44,177 nucleotides of DNA from Candidatus Lightella neohaematopini (GTDB lineage Bacteria > Pseudomonadota > Gammaproteobacteria > Enterobacterales > Enterobacteriaceae), in NCBI GenBank assembly GCA_025728545.1, contig JAOBJL010000002.1, positions 1-44,177 on the forward strand, written 5' to 3'. Shown piece by piece: positions 26,562 to 35,554 of the stretch; position 1 is the stretch's first letter; every line of letters begins with the position of its first letter. The translations under genes and the position numbers were made by a program. A model generated the notes under the pieces. It ran no database searches. It saw only the letters and a program-made list of their open reading frames with translations, and was not told where the DNA came from.

Positions 26562-27176
26562 TTAACTACTAAATCTATCCTGCATAAATTTTTCTACAGT
26601 AGATATTATAACTCTAGTTTGATAATCAATCTCAATATTAACAAAATCAAATAATTTTTTGTTTTTTAAATTAGTACATTTTAATGTTTCTGGAATTAAA
26701 TAGACACAAAAATTATTATCAATTACTTTACCTATAGTTAAACTAATACCATCTACACTAATAAATCCTTTAGGTAATATAAATTTAATTAATTTATCTT
26801 TTATATTAAACCAAATAATTTTACTATTATTTAAATTAATAATATTAATAATTTTTGCTATTCCATGAATATGACCAGAAATTAAATGACCACCAATTTC
26901 TTTATTAATATACATTGATCTTTCTACATTTACCATATCACCTATTTTTAAAAATTTTAAATTAGTACAATATAAAGTTTCTTTTATGACATCAAAACTA
27001 ATTATATTACTATTAATAATAGTAACTGTTAAACAACAACCATTTATAGAAACTGATGATCCAGTAATTAAATTATTTAATAAATTTTTAGGTAATTTTA
27101 TTGATAAAGTTAAAAAATCATCTTTCTTATTAATATACATAATTGGTGTAGACAATTGTATTATTCCAGTAAACAT
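26562..27176 (-). CDS. ribE: Riboflavin synthase alpha chain
   Basis: Dismutates two molecules of 6,7-dimethyl-8-ribityllumazine into riboflavin and the ribityl-amino-uracil precursor. I set the start at the ATG (27174-27176) so that the protein begins MFTGIIQ, the universal family N terminus; AAAGGA lies about 6 nt upstream. An in-frame TTG further up (27197) would add seven atypical residues. At 204 aa it has the two tandem lumazine-binding repeats: NGCCLTV with IGGHLISGHI in the first, and DGISLTIG in the second. The E. coli gene is also called ribC. Riboflavin would support FMN enzymes such as CoaC and possibly flavodoxin for NifJ. Confidence 0.96.
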   Translation of the reverse strand: MFTGIIQLSTPIMYINKKDDFLTLSIKLPKNLLNNLITGSSVSINGCCLTVTIINSNIISFDVIKETLYCTNLKFLKIGDMVNVERSMYINKEIGGHLISGHIHGIAKIINIINLNNSKIIWFNIKDKLIKFILPKGFISVDGISLTIGKVIDNNFCVYLIPETLKCTNLKNKKLFDFVNIEIDYQTRVIISTVEKFMQDRFSS

Positions 27177-27342
27177 ATGTTTTCCTTTTTTGTGCAATAT
27201 TAAAATAATAATTTTATTGTTAAATATTTATATTAGATATAAGTATTTTTATAACAAAACTTGTAATTACTAGATTTAAATTAAAAATAATGATACTATA
27301 AATGTATTATTAGATTCTAATAGTTTTTTTGATTATATTAAT

Positions 27343-27417
27343 ACGTCCGTAGCTCAGTTTGGTAAGAGTATCGCTATGACATGGCGATGGTCAGTGGTTC
27401 AAATCCACTCGGACGTA
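27343..27417 (+). tRNA. valV: tRNA-Val (anticodon GAC)
   Basis: 75-nt tRNA: acceptor stem ACGTCCG/CGGACGT, D arm AGCTCAGTTTGGTAAGAG, anticodon stem TCGCT/GGCGA with loop ATGACAT (GAC), and T loop TTCAAAT. It lies between ribE and lpp, where E. coli carries valV-valW, also GAC; only one copy remains. Discriminator A is followed by TTT, so CCA is not encoded. Confidence 0.96.
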
Positions 27418-27535
27418 TTTTAAGTAAAAAAATTAGTTATTTTATAATAAATTATATTTTTAATATAATTAAAAATAATTATTGATAATATAATATAAAT
27501 TTAATAAATTATAGAGTAAAGAATTTTATTTTGAT

Positions 27536-27541
27536 TATACT
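27536..27541 (+). promoter_or_regulatory. Possible -10 box of the lpp promoter
   Basis: TATACT lies 28 bp before the lpp ATG, at about the place of the -10 element in the E. coli lpp promoter, with an AT-rich upstream tract and no clear -35 box. The mRNA leader would be about 20-25 nt and include AAGGAAAA as ribosome-binding site. Confidence 0.35.
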
Positions 27542-27568
27542 GTTAAATTCTATATAAGGAAAATAATT

Positions 27569-27805
27569 ATGAATTGTATTAAATTAATTCAAGGTATCTT
27601 ACTTATTGGGTGTTTTTCTTTAGTTGGTTGTTCTAATAAAAATAAAATTAATCAAATATCTTCAGAAGTTAAAACATTAGATAAAAAATTTAACAAAATC
27701 AGTAGTGATGTTAATACTATGCATTCTGATATACAGAATGCTAAAAATAATGCAGTTAGAGCAAATCAAAGATTAGATAATCAGGTTAATGATTATCGTA
27801 AATAA
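27569..27805 (+). CDS. lpp: Major outer membrane lipoprotein Lpp (Braun lipoprotein)
   Basis: Lpp is a trimeric coiled-coil lipoprotein linking the outer membrane to murein. It is 78 aa, exactly the E. coli precursor length. The signal peptide (residues 1-20) ends in the lipobox LVGC with the lipidated Cys21. The heptad-repeat body follows and ends RANQRLDNQVNDYRK. The C-terminal Lys78, which L,D-transpeptidases attach to diaminopimelate, is kept. AAGGAAAA precedes the ATG. In E. coli ldtE (ynhG) lies between lpp and sufE; it has been lost here, so any murein linkage needs another L,D-transpeptidase. Confidence 0.97.
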   Translation: MNCIKLIQGILLIGCFSLVGCSNKNKINQISSEVKTLDKKFNKISSDVNTMHSDIQNAKNNAVRANQRLDNQVNDYRK

Positions 27806-27820
27806 ACGAATATTATTAAT

Positions 27821-27855
27821 GTAGAATAACGTAATAATTTAAAGCGTTATTCTAC
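27821..27855. terminator. Hairpin between convergent lpp and sufE, probable bidirectional terminator
   Basis: GTAGAATAACG (27821-27831) and CGTTATTCTAC (27845-27855) form a perfect 11-bp stem with a 13-nt loop. It starts 15 bp after the lpp stop and ends 9 bp from the sufE stop. The stem has four G/C pairs, notable in this DNA. There is no long T run on either side, so a pure intrinsic terminator would be weak; mRNA 3'-end stabilisation is an alternative. Confidence 0.7.
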
Positions 27856-27864
27856 TAGTTTAAG

Positions 27865-28278
27865 TTAATTATATACATTTAGAATTTTTCTTGCTTGATT
27901 TTTTATATTTTTTATTATTGAATTTAAACCATTACTTCTAGAGACAGTCAGATATTTATTTAAATTTAGGTCATTTAATAATGAATATACATTAAAATTA
28001 ATTAATTCGGATAAACTTAAATTTTTATATAAAATAAATATCAAAGCAATTAATCCCTTAACTATTAAGGCATCACTATAACCTTGTAAATTAACTTTAT
28101 TATTATGACTTGTTAAAACAATCCATACTTGACTTTGACAGTCAGAAATAAGGTATTTAGATATTTTATATTTATTAGGGAATAATGGTAATTTTTGTCC
28201 TAAATCAATTAAATATAAATATCTTTCTTCCCAAGAAAAACAATTATTAAAATCATATATTAATTGTTTATAGTTCAT
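27865..28278 (-). CDS. sufE: Cysteine desulfuration protein SufE
   Basis: SufE takes persulfide sulfur from SufS and passes it to SufB. I chose the ATG at 28276-28278 (137 aa; E. coli 138). It has GGGT about 11 nt upstream, whereas an alternative in-frame TTG (28293) overlaps that site. The sulfur-accepting Cys47 lies in LISDCQSQVWIV. WEERYLYLIDLGQKLP and DALIVKGLIALIFILY are diagnostic. It is last in the run sufB-C-D-S-E, with 22 bp between sufS and this start. Confidence 0.95.
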   Translation of the reverse strand: MNYKQLIYDFNNCFSWEERYLYLIDLGQKLPLFPNKYKISKYLISDCQSQVWIVLTSHNNKVNLQGYSDALIVKGLIALIFILYKNLSLSELINFNVYSLLNDLNLNKYLTVSRSNGLNSIIKNIKNQARKILNVYN

Positions 28279-28300
28279 TATTATTTTACCCAAAATTTAA

Positions 28301-29530
28301 TTAAATTAAAATTTTATTAATCTTTGTTAGAACACTTGCTAATTTATCTATCTCAAAGTAATCGTTATACATGGCTAATGATATTCTACATACACTATTT
28401 ATTTTAAAATAATCCATAATTGGTAGTGCACACTGATGACCAGTACGAACAGCAATACCATAAGTATCTAATAAACTACCTACATCATAAGCATGATGTT
28501 TTCCCAAATTAAAAGAAATTACACCAATTCTATTATGTGTAATAGATCCATAAATTTTTATGTTAGGAATATTATTTAAAATATTAAAAGCATACTCAGT
28601 TAATAATTTTTCATATAATGAGATTTGTTTTAATCCAATACTTTTTATGTAATCAATAGCAGCACCTAATCCTATAATACCTGCAGTGTTAAGTGAACCA
28701 GCTTCAAATTTCCATGGTACTTGATTAAAAGTAGTTTCTTTTACTAAACTAACAGTTTTAATCATAGATCCACCAGTTTCCCATGGTAACATATTATCAA
28801 GTAAATATTTTTTACCGTATAATATTCCAATACCAGTTGGTCCATACATTTTATGACCAGAAAATACATAAAAATCACAATTTAATAATTGTACATCAAC
28901 TTTTTGGTGCATAATATATTGTGCTCCATCAACTAATACTAAACTATTACTAATATTCTTTACTTGATTAATAATATCTTTTAATGGATTAATAATGCCT
29001 AAAACATTTGATGCTGCAGTAATAGCAAATAAACGAGTATTATCGTCTATTAATGATAATAATTTTGATAAATCTAAAGTACCATTAGGTAAAAGTGGTA
29101 TATACCTAATAAGTAATCCTTTTTCCTTTGCTAATACTTGCCAAGGAACAATATTAGCATGATGTTCCATTTCTGTAATAATAATATTGTCCCCTGATCG
29201 TAAAAACTTTCTCCCCCAACTGTAAGCAACTAAATTAATACTTTCAGTTGTACCTTTAGTAAATATAATTTCTTCAGTTTGTTTAGCATTAATAAAATTA
29301 GCTACTTTATAACGTACTTGTTCTACCTTATTAGTCGCTTCGCGACTTAATGTATGAATACCTCTATGAACTGCTGCATATTCATATTTATAATAATTCA
29401 TTTCATGTTCTATTACATAATTAGGTTTTAATGAACTTGCTGCATTATCAAAATATATTAATTTATTACTATTTATTTTTCTATTTAAAATAGGAAAATC
29501 TAATTTTATTTTCGATATAGGATACATCAT
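28301..29530 (-). CDS. sufS: Cysteine desulfurase SufS
   Basis: PLP enzyme that removes sulfur from L-cysteine to load Fe-S assembly. It is 409 aa (E. coli 406). The PLP lysine is in [13 protein letters not shown] near residue 227. The active-site Cys is in [10 protein letters not shown] near 367. [11 protein letters not shown] and [11 protein letters not shown] are also present. The start [13 protein letters not shown] matches the E. coli N terminus in register. It sits 6 bp after sufD. Confidence 0.98.
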   Translation of the reverse strand: MMYPISKIKLDFPILNRKINSNKLIYFDNAASSLKPNYVIEHEMNYYKYEYAAVHRGIHTLSREATNKVEQVRYKVANFINAKQTEEIIFTKGTTESINLVAYSWGRKFLRSGDNIIITEMEHHANIVPWQVLAKEKGLLIRYIPLLPNGTLDLSKLLSLIDDNTRLFAITAASNVLGIINPLKDIINQVKNISNSLVLVDGAQYIMHQKVDVQLLNCDFYVFSGHKMYGPTGIGILYGKKYLLDNMLPWETGGSMIKTVSLVKETTFNQVPWKFEAGSLNTAGIIGLGAAIDYIKSIGLKQISLYEKLLTEYAFNILNNIPNIKIYGSITHNRIGVISFNLGKHHAYDVGSLLDTYGIAVRTGHQCALPIMDYFKINSVCRISLAMYNDYFEIDKLASVLTKINKILI

Positions 29531-29536
29531 AATTAG

Positions 29537-30793
29537 TTAAATTAAATTTTTTAAAATACTAAATACAATCTTACGTAATTTACAATTATTAATTTTATTA
29601 ATTATTTCTTCAAAAAAAGCATTAATAATTAATTTTTTAGCACTAATATAATCAATTCCTCTTGAACATAAATAAAAAATTTGATCCTGATTAATATTAC
29701 CTAAAATTACTCCATGAGTACAATGAACTTTACGATTATATATTTCTATTTGCGGTTTCGTATTAAATTGTGAAGTGTTATCTAATAAAAGTCCTTGACT
29801 AAATACATTACTACTAACTTTTGAAGCTAATTGTTTTATTTTAATTATTCCACTAAATAAATATTTACTATTATTACTAATAATAGCTTTATGTAATTGA
29901 TCACTAATGCAATTATTAGCAAAATGCTGTATGTAAGTATCAACGAAATTATTATTATAATTTGATAAAATAGATAAACTATTAATGTACGCTGATGTAT
30001 TAACTCCATTTAATCTAGTACGTATTTCATCTTTATGAATTTTATTTCCTATAATAAATGTATTACTATTCAATTTAGCGTAACTATTAATAGTAATATA
30101 TTTATAATTAAAATGATAACTATAATTATTTTCTAACGATAATTTAGTATACTCTAGTGTAGCATAATTATGAATATATATAAATGTATTAACATTATTA
30201 ATATAAGAATAATACTTATTATTATCAGTAAAATACTCTATAATATGTGCTTTTGTGTTTTCTAAAATGTTAATACAGTAACGATTTTGTAATATATTAA
30301 CTGTATCTTTAGAGATACCATCATTAATATGTAATAAACATATTGGTCGTTCACTAATATTTTTATTTATATTAATAAAATATGTTTTGTAGCAAAAACT
30401 TTCTACTAAATGGTAAAATATATCAAAGTTTTTAGTAAAATTTATAGTATTATCATCATACTTAAGTTCAATATTAATACTTGAATTATAATTACTTAGT
30501 TCAGAATAAAAATTACCATTAATAAAAACTAATAAATAAACATCTGAAATAATATTAGGTACATCAATATTATTAAAATATCTATCATTTTTTAATACAA
30601 ATTTACTTTTTAACAATTTATTATAATTAATATCATTATAATATGCGTTAAAAATATCTGGTATTGACCATAACATTTTAATATATTTTAAATGTTTATA
30701 AAATTTTATTGAACTATAACTTTTTTTTTTACTAAATAATCTGTACCATTGAGGTAATAAATTATTAGTATTATTATTTAGTAAACCAATCAT
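29537..30793 (-). CDS. sufD: Fe-S scaffold complex subunit SufD
   Basis: SufD pairs with SufB in the SufBC2D scaffold and is needed for iron entry. It is 418 aa (E. coli 423). The N terminus (LPQWYRLFSKKK) is divergent but collinear. The C-terminal beta-helix core is clear: QLHKAIISNNSKYLFSG, FNTKPQIEIYNRKVHC, and the conserved Cys-Thr-His (CTHGVILG) with the His that lies at the SufB-SufD cluster site. The end matches YLCSRGIDYISAKKLI. The first 20 bp overlap sufC. Confidence 0.96.
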   Translation of the reverse strand: MIGLLNNNTNNLLPQWYRLFSKKKSYSSIKFYKHLKYIKMLWSIPDIFNAYYNDINYNKLLKSKFVLKNDRYFNNIDVPNIISDVYLLVFINGNFYSELSNYNSSINIELKYDDNTINFTKNFDIFYHLVESFCYKTYFININKNISERPICLLHINDGISKDTVNILQNRYCINILENTKAHIIEYFTDNNKYYSYINNVNTFIYIHNYATLEYTKLSLENNYSYHFNYKYITINSYAKLNSNTFIIGNKIHKDEIRTRLNGVNTSAYINSLSILSNYNNNFVDTYIQHFANNCISDQLHKAIISNNSKYLFSGIIKIKQLASKVSSNVFSQGLLLDNTSQFNTKPQIEIYNRKVHCTHGVILGNINQDQIFYLCSRGIDYISAKKLIINAFFEEIINKINNCKLRKIVFSILKNLI

Positions 30794-31514
30794 ATCCGTA
30801 TTCCTCTAATTTTTCTACCAAAAATTTATTACCAGATTTAATAATACAACCATTATACAATATATGTACTTTATCTGGTTCAATATATTTTAAAATTCTT
30901 TGATAATGAGTAATAATGATAAAAGATCTATGTTTATTTCTCATACTATTTAAAGTATTAGCTACTAATTTTAATGAATCAATATCTAAACCTGAATCTA
31001 TTTCGTCTAATATACATAACTTTGGTTCTAATAATAGCAATTGTAAAACCTCATTTAATTTCCTTTCTCCTCCAGATAAACCCACGTTAACACATTTATG
31101 TAATAAATCATCAGACATCTTTAATGATTTAATTTTATTTTTCATTAACGATATTAGATTTGCATTATTTAATATTAATAAATTATTACTTTTTCTTATA
31201 TTATTAATAGCTGTCTTAAGAAAATTAAAATTACTTACACCAGGAATATCTATTGGGTATTGAAAAGCAATAAATATTCCACACCTTGCTCTTTCATCAG
31301 AATTAAGATCTAATAAATTATTATTATTAAATATTATTTTACCATTAATAATATTATACTTTTTATTACCCGCTATAACAGCAGACAAAGTACTTTTTCC
31401 TGATCCATTAGGACCCATAATAATATGTACTTCACCACGATTAACTATAAGATTTAATTTTTTTATAATAATATTATTATTTATACTAACATCTAAGTTT
31501 TCTACAACTAACAT
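30774..31514 (-). CDS. sufC: Fe-S assembly ATPase SufC
   Basis: ABC-type ATPase that drives conformational change in the SufBC2D scaffold; cytosolic, not a transporter. It is 246 aa (E. coli 248). Walker A is GPNGSGKST near residue 34, the Q-loop IAFQYPIDIPG near 85, the ABC signature LSGGERKLNEVLQ near 149, Walker B LCILDEIDSGLD near 170, and the switch His in IIITHYQRIL near 203. sufB is 43 bp upstream. Confidence 0.97.
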   Translation of the reverse strand: MLVVENLDVSINNNIIIKKLNLIVNRGEVHIIMGPNGSGKSTLSAVIAGNKKYNIINGKIIFNNNNLLDLNSDERARCGIFIAFQYPIDIPGVSNFNFLKTAINNIRKSNNLLILNNANLISLMKNKIKSLKMSDDLLHKCVNVGLSGGERKLNEVLQLLLLEPKLCILDEIDSGLDIDSLKLVANTLNSMRNKHRSFIIITHYQRILKYIEPDKVHILYNGCIIKSGNKFLVEKLEEYGYDWFTK

Positions 31515-31557
31515 ACTACCCCGATTAATAATAAAAAAACAATTAAAATAATTTATA

Positions 31558-33015
31558 TTATCCTAGTCCTTCATCTAAATTAATACTAAGTAATTTTTTT
31601 GCTTCTATTGCAAATTCTAAAGGAAGTTTAGTAAATATGTCTTGACAAAATCCACTAATTATCATAGAAATAGCATTTTCGTTATTTATTCCTCTTTGGT
31701 TTAAATAAAATAATTGATTTTCGCCTATTGATGAAGTTAAAGCTTCATGTTCTACTTGTGAAGTATTATTATTTATCTGAATATCAGGAAAAGTATAAGT
31801 ACTACATTTATTACCAATCATAATAGAGTGACATTGGGTATAATTACGTGAATTATTTGCGTTAGAATTTACTTTTACTAAACCACGATAAGTATTTTTA
31901 CTATAACCAGATGCAATACTTTTTGAAATTATAGTAGAATTAGTATTATTACCTAAATGAATCATTTTAGTTCCAGTATCAGCACATTGATGCATATTAG
32001 TAAGTGCAATGGAATAAAATTCACCTACTGTATTATTACCTTTAAGTATAATGCTTGGATATTTCCATGTTATTGCTGAACCAGTTTCTGATTGAACCCA
32101 AGACATTTTTGAATTATTACCTATACATAATGCTCTTTTAGTTACAAAGTTTAATATTCCACTTATGTGATTAATACCAGAAAACCAATTTTGAATAGTA
32201 GAGTATTTTACTATTGCATTATCTAATATAATTATTTCTACTACTGCCGCATGTAGTTGATAATTTTTTCTTATTGGTGCTGAACATCCTTCAATATAAC
32301 TAACATAACTATCTTTATCTGCTATAATAATGGTACGTTCAAATTGACCAGTATTCATAGAATTAATACGAAAATATGTAGATAATTCTATTGGACATTT
32401 AACTCCCTTAGGGATATAAATAAATGTACCATCTGATAATACTGCAGAATTAAGAGCTGCAAAAAAATTATCATTTACAGGAACAACACTCCCTAAATAT
32501 TTACGGACTAATTCTGGATAGTGATTTATTGCAAAACTTAAAGAACAAAAAATAATTCCATACTTTAATAGTTCTTTTTGATAAGTAGTAGATACTGATA
32601 CTGAATCAAATACTGCATCAATTGCAATATTATTAATTTCTTTAGTGGGAATACCCAATTTATCAAATGTTTGTTTTACTTCATTGGTAAGATAATAATT
32701 ATCTATTTTTTTATTGTTTATTTCATTACCTTTATGTTTTGGTGCGGAATAATAACTATAACTATTATAATTAATATTAGGATAATAAGCCTTTAACCAG
32801 TGTGGTTCTTTCATGTTTAACCATGTGTGATAAGCATGAAGGCGAAATTTTAACATCCAATCTGGTTCACATTTTTTTTCTGAAATAGCACGTATTACTT
32901 GCTCATTTAACCCACTACTTAATTCATCACTAATTAATTTAGTATAAAACCCTTCTTTATATGTTATATTTTTTTTTATTAAGTTAATTATATCTTTTTC
33001 ATTTTTTTTTATCAT
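31558..33015 (-). CDS. sufB: Fe-S scaffold protein SufB
   Basis: SufB is the scaffold subunit on which the cluster is built. It is 485 aa (E. coli 495). The cluster and sulfur-relay region near the C terminus is intact: NYTQCHSIMIGNKCSTYTFP holds the Cys equivalent to E. coli Cys405, and QVEHEALTSSIGENQLFYL holds the conserved His-Glu. PLEFAIEAKKLLSINLDEGLG matches the end. sufA, which precedes sufB in E. coli, is missing. The next gene upstream is pheT. A 22-bp perfect palindrome lies 7 bp before the start codon. Confidence 0.97.
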   Translation of the reverse strand: MIKKNEKDIINLIKKNITYKEGFYTKLISDELSSGLNEQVIRAISEKKCEPDWMLKFRLHAYHTWLNMKEPHWLKAYYPNINYNSYSYYSAPKHKGNEINNKKIDNYYLTNEVKQTFDKLGIPTKEINNIAIDAVFDSVSVSTTYQKELLKYGIIFCSLSFAINHYPELVRKYLGSVVPVNDNFFAALNSAVLSDGTFIYIPKGVKCPIELSTYFRINSMNTGQFERTIIIADKDSYVSYIEGCSAPIRKNYQLHAAVVEIIILDNAIVKYSTIQNWFSGINHISGILNFVTKRALCIGNNSKMSWVQSETGSAITWKYPSIILKGNNTVGEFYSIALTNMHQCADTGTKMIHLGNNTNSTIISKSIASGYSKNTYRGLVKVNSNANNSRNYTQCHSIMIGNKCSTYTFPDIQINNNTSQVEHEALTSSIGENQLFYLNQRGINNENAISMIISGFCQDIFTKLPLEFAIEAKKLLSINLDEGLG

Positions 33016-33022
33016 TATATAT

Positions 33023-33044
33023 TACTTATTAATATTAATAAGTA
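33023..33044. repeat. 22-bp perfect palindrome just upstream of sufB
   Basis: TACTTATTAAT is followed immediately by its reverse complement ATTAATAAGTA, ending 7 bp before the sufB ATG. It could be a regulator site or a translational hairpin for the suf operon. It contains only two G/C pairs, and in DNA this AT-rich about one such palindrome per window is within chance expectation. Confidence 0.4.
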
Positions 33045-33173
33045 CTTAGTTTAAAATATTAATAATTTCATTTATTAAATTATCTCGAAATAAACTAAAA
33101 ATATTAAATGTAACATAACTACTAGTAAAAATAATTATTAATATAAAAGATATTTTAACAAAAAATTAATTTA

Positions 33174-35543
33174 TTATCTTAAATAAGCACCAAATTTTTG
33201 TTTTAATTTAAAAAAACACTTATCAACAATACTAGATATCTCATCTTCCCTTAAATTACGAGAGTAATTTTGTATTCTTATACTAATAGTGACACTCTTA
33301 TAACCTTTAGAAATATTACTACCTTTGTACACATCAAATATTTTAACATTAATTAATTTAGTATCAATACATTTTTTACATTCTTTAATAATATCAATAG
33401 ATAATATATCATCTGAAATTATGATAGATAATTCTCTATAACTAACCGGATATTTAGATAATAAATTGAATTTTTTTTCTTTACTAAATTTATTAATACT
33501 ATCCCATAATAATTCAAATACTAATATTTTATTTGGTAAAGATAATTGTTTTTGTATTAACGGATGTATAACTCCAATTAAACCTACATAAGAATCTTTA
33601 TAAAAGATGTGTGCACTTTGCCCAGGATGTAATATTAAATTATTACAAACTCTAAACTCTACATCATCTATTATGCCAATTAAACTAAATATTAATTCTA
33701 GATCACCTTTAATATCATAAAAATCTAATAATCTATTAGATAAATTCCAATGTTTATATGAATAATTACCATATATTAATCCTGATAACATAAAATATTG
33801 TATAATATTATTATTTATATCATTTTCTTTATAAGAAAAACAAAATCCTGATTCAAACAAACGAATACATTGTGATTGTCTATTCTTATTATAAATTAAT
33901 GTTTGAATTAACCCAGGCAATAAAGATAATCTCATAGATGACATAATAGTATTTATTGGATTAATTAACATAATTAATTTTTTATTTGGATATAATATGT
34001 TTTGTAATCGTTTGTCAATAAAACTATAACTAATAATTTCTTGATATCCTTTATCTACCAATAATATTTTAGTACGATCTAATAATGTTAATGATTTGTA
34101 TTTAAATAATGTTATATATTTATTATTATTTAACTCATTACTATAAATATTATCAAAACCATATATACGTATTAGCTCTTCAATTAAATCTTCTTCTTGT
34201 AATAAATCATAACGCCAGCTAGGGGTATAAACATACCAAGAACTTTGATTTTTATTAATTACACAACCTATATTACATAATATGTTATCTACGTTATGAT
34301 CTGATATCTTAATTCCGGTAATTTTATAAAATTTATTTTTTTTTAATATTATCTTTTTAGTTTTTGGTAATAATTTATTATAGGTTATATCTGTAATTGG
34401 TCCAGGAATACCACCATATACTTTTATTAATAATTCAGTAGTTTTTTCTATAACAACTTTTACTAATTGGTAATCTAACTTACCCATAATAATATTAAAA
34501 TTATTATGTGTAGTAAATTTATTAATATAAGTAATATTATCTAAAGTATTAAAAAAAGCACAGTTAATAACTATATCTATAGTATTATTGATATTGTTAG
34601 ATAATTCCAAATAAGATAGTATCTTTCTATAATTAGAAATAACTATATCTTTAGGTAAAAAATCTACTTTAGTATAATCTATATTATCAGTTGATTTTAA
34701 TTTACGAATTATAATTCCATCACTTACAATATCTTTATCAAAAATCATTACTAAATAACCTAATTCTAAAAAAATATAATTAATAATATCTAGAATAGAA
34801 AATGTTAGTTTTATACCTACTCTACGTAATCTTTCTAGTAACCATATAGGTAATGGTTTATTAATATTAATATTTTTAATTACTCTTGATAAATAAACTG
34901 GACATATATAAGGAACTTTTATAGTAATTTTAATAATATCTTCTACTTTTGGAGATATTGAATGATAATAATTAAGTAAATTAAGTTTAATATTGTTAAG
35001 TATTAATATTTCTCTAGATAACCCTAAAACGTTATAACAATCAGTTCTATTAAATGGAATATTAATATTAATGATATTATCATCTAAGTTTAGATATTTT
35101 TTTATACTACTACCTATAGGAGCATTATATGGTAATTTTATTATATTACTACCGTATTCATTAATACCTAAATCTAAAAATGAGCACAAAATACCTTCCG
35201 ATAATAATCCATTTATTTTAACATATTTAATACATTTATGTATAAAAGTAGTTGCTCCTACTGGAGCAACTACTACCTTAGTATTAACATTAATCATTAT
35301 ATTATCTAAAATAATACTAATAATTTTATAACCTAAATTAATTTTTAACAAAAATGACTTATTTAAGTTTGATAAATGTACAATTTCTATAACATTACCA
35401 ATTATTAGTCCAGAAATATTATTATTAATTAATAAATTTATACTGTCTACTTCAAATCCTGATATAGTTAATTTATTAACTAAAGAATTTATATTAATAT
35501 CTAAATTTGAGATTTCACGTAACCAAAATTCACTAAATATCAT
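33174..35543 (-). CDS. pheT: Phenylalanyl-tRNA synthetase beta subunit with eroded editing site
   Basis: Beta chain of the PheRS alpha2-beta2 enzyme; 789 aa (E. coli 795). The N-terminal tRNA-binding OB fold (about 40-150, SEGILCSFLDLGI), the B5 region (IEELIRIYGFDNI), the B6/B7 catalytic-like part (MSSMRLSLLPGL, LHPGQSAHIFYK) and the anticodon-binding C terminus (FDVYKGSNISKGYKSVTISI) are well kept. The B3/B4 editing domain (roughly 225-400) is not. MHAFDKD reads MIFDKD. The AMGGIFGGEHSG motif is unrecognisable (SYLELSNNINN). The Glu of LLECAFF is Asn (VINCAFF), and the HTDASHRYERG motif is gone. Aminoacylation should persist; hydrolysis of Tyr-tRNA-Phe probably does not. Confidence 0.95.
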   Translation of the reverse strand: MIFSEFWLREISNLDININSLVNKLTISGFEVDSINLLINNNISGLIIGNVIEIVHLSNLNKSFLLKINLGYKIISIILDNIMINVNTKVVVAPVGATTFIHKCIKYVKINGLLSEGILCSFLDLGINEYGSNIIKLPYNAPIGSSIKKYLNLDDNIININIPFNRTDCYNVLGLSREILILNNIKLNLLNYYHSISPKVEDIIKITIKVPYICPVYLSRVIKNININKPLPIWLLERLRRVGIKLTFSILDIINYIFLELGYLVMIFDKDIVSDGIIIRKLKSTDNIDYTKVDFLPKDIVISNYRKILSYLELSNNINNTIDIVINCAFFNTLDNITYINKFTTHNNFNIIMGKLDYQLVKVVIEKTTELLIKVYGGIPGPITDITYNKLLPKTKKIILKKNKFYKITGIKISDHNVDNILCNIGCVINKNQSSWYVYTPSWRYDLLQEEDLIEELIRIYGFDNIYSNELNNNKYITLFKYKSLTLLDRTKILLVDKGYQEIISYSFIDKRLQNILYPNKKLIMLINPINTIMSSMRLSLLPGLIQTLIYNKNRQSQCIRLFESGFCFSYKENDINNNIIQYFMLSGLIYGNYSYKHWNLSNRLLDFYDIKGDLELIFSLIGIIDDVEFRVCNNLILHPGQSAHIFYKDSYVGLIGVIHPLIQKQLSLPNKILVFELLWDSINKFSKEKKFNLLSKYPVSYRELSIIISDDILSIDIIKECKKCIDTKLINVKIFDVYKGSNISKGYKSVTISIRIQNYSRNLREDEISSIVDKCFFKLKQKFGAYLR

Positions 35544-35554
35544 TTAATATCTCA

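Noticed and set aside
27177..27197. TTG start giving a longer riboflavin synthase
   Set aside because: The universal N terminus MFTGI begins at the downstream ATG, and the added codons contain the ribosome-binding site.
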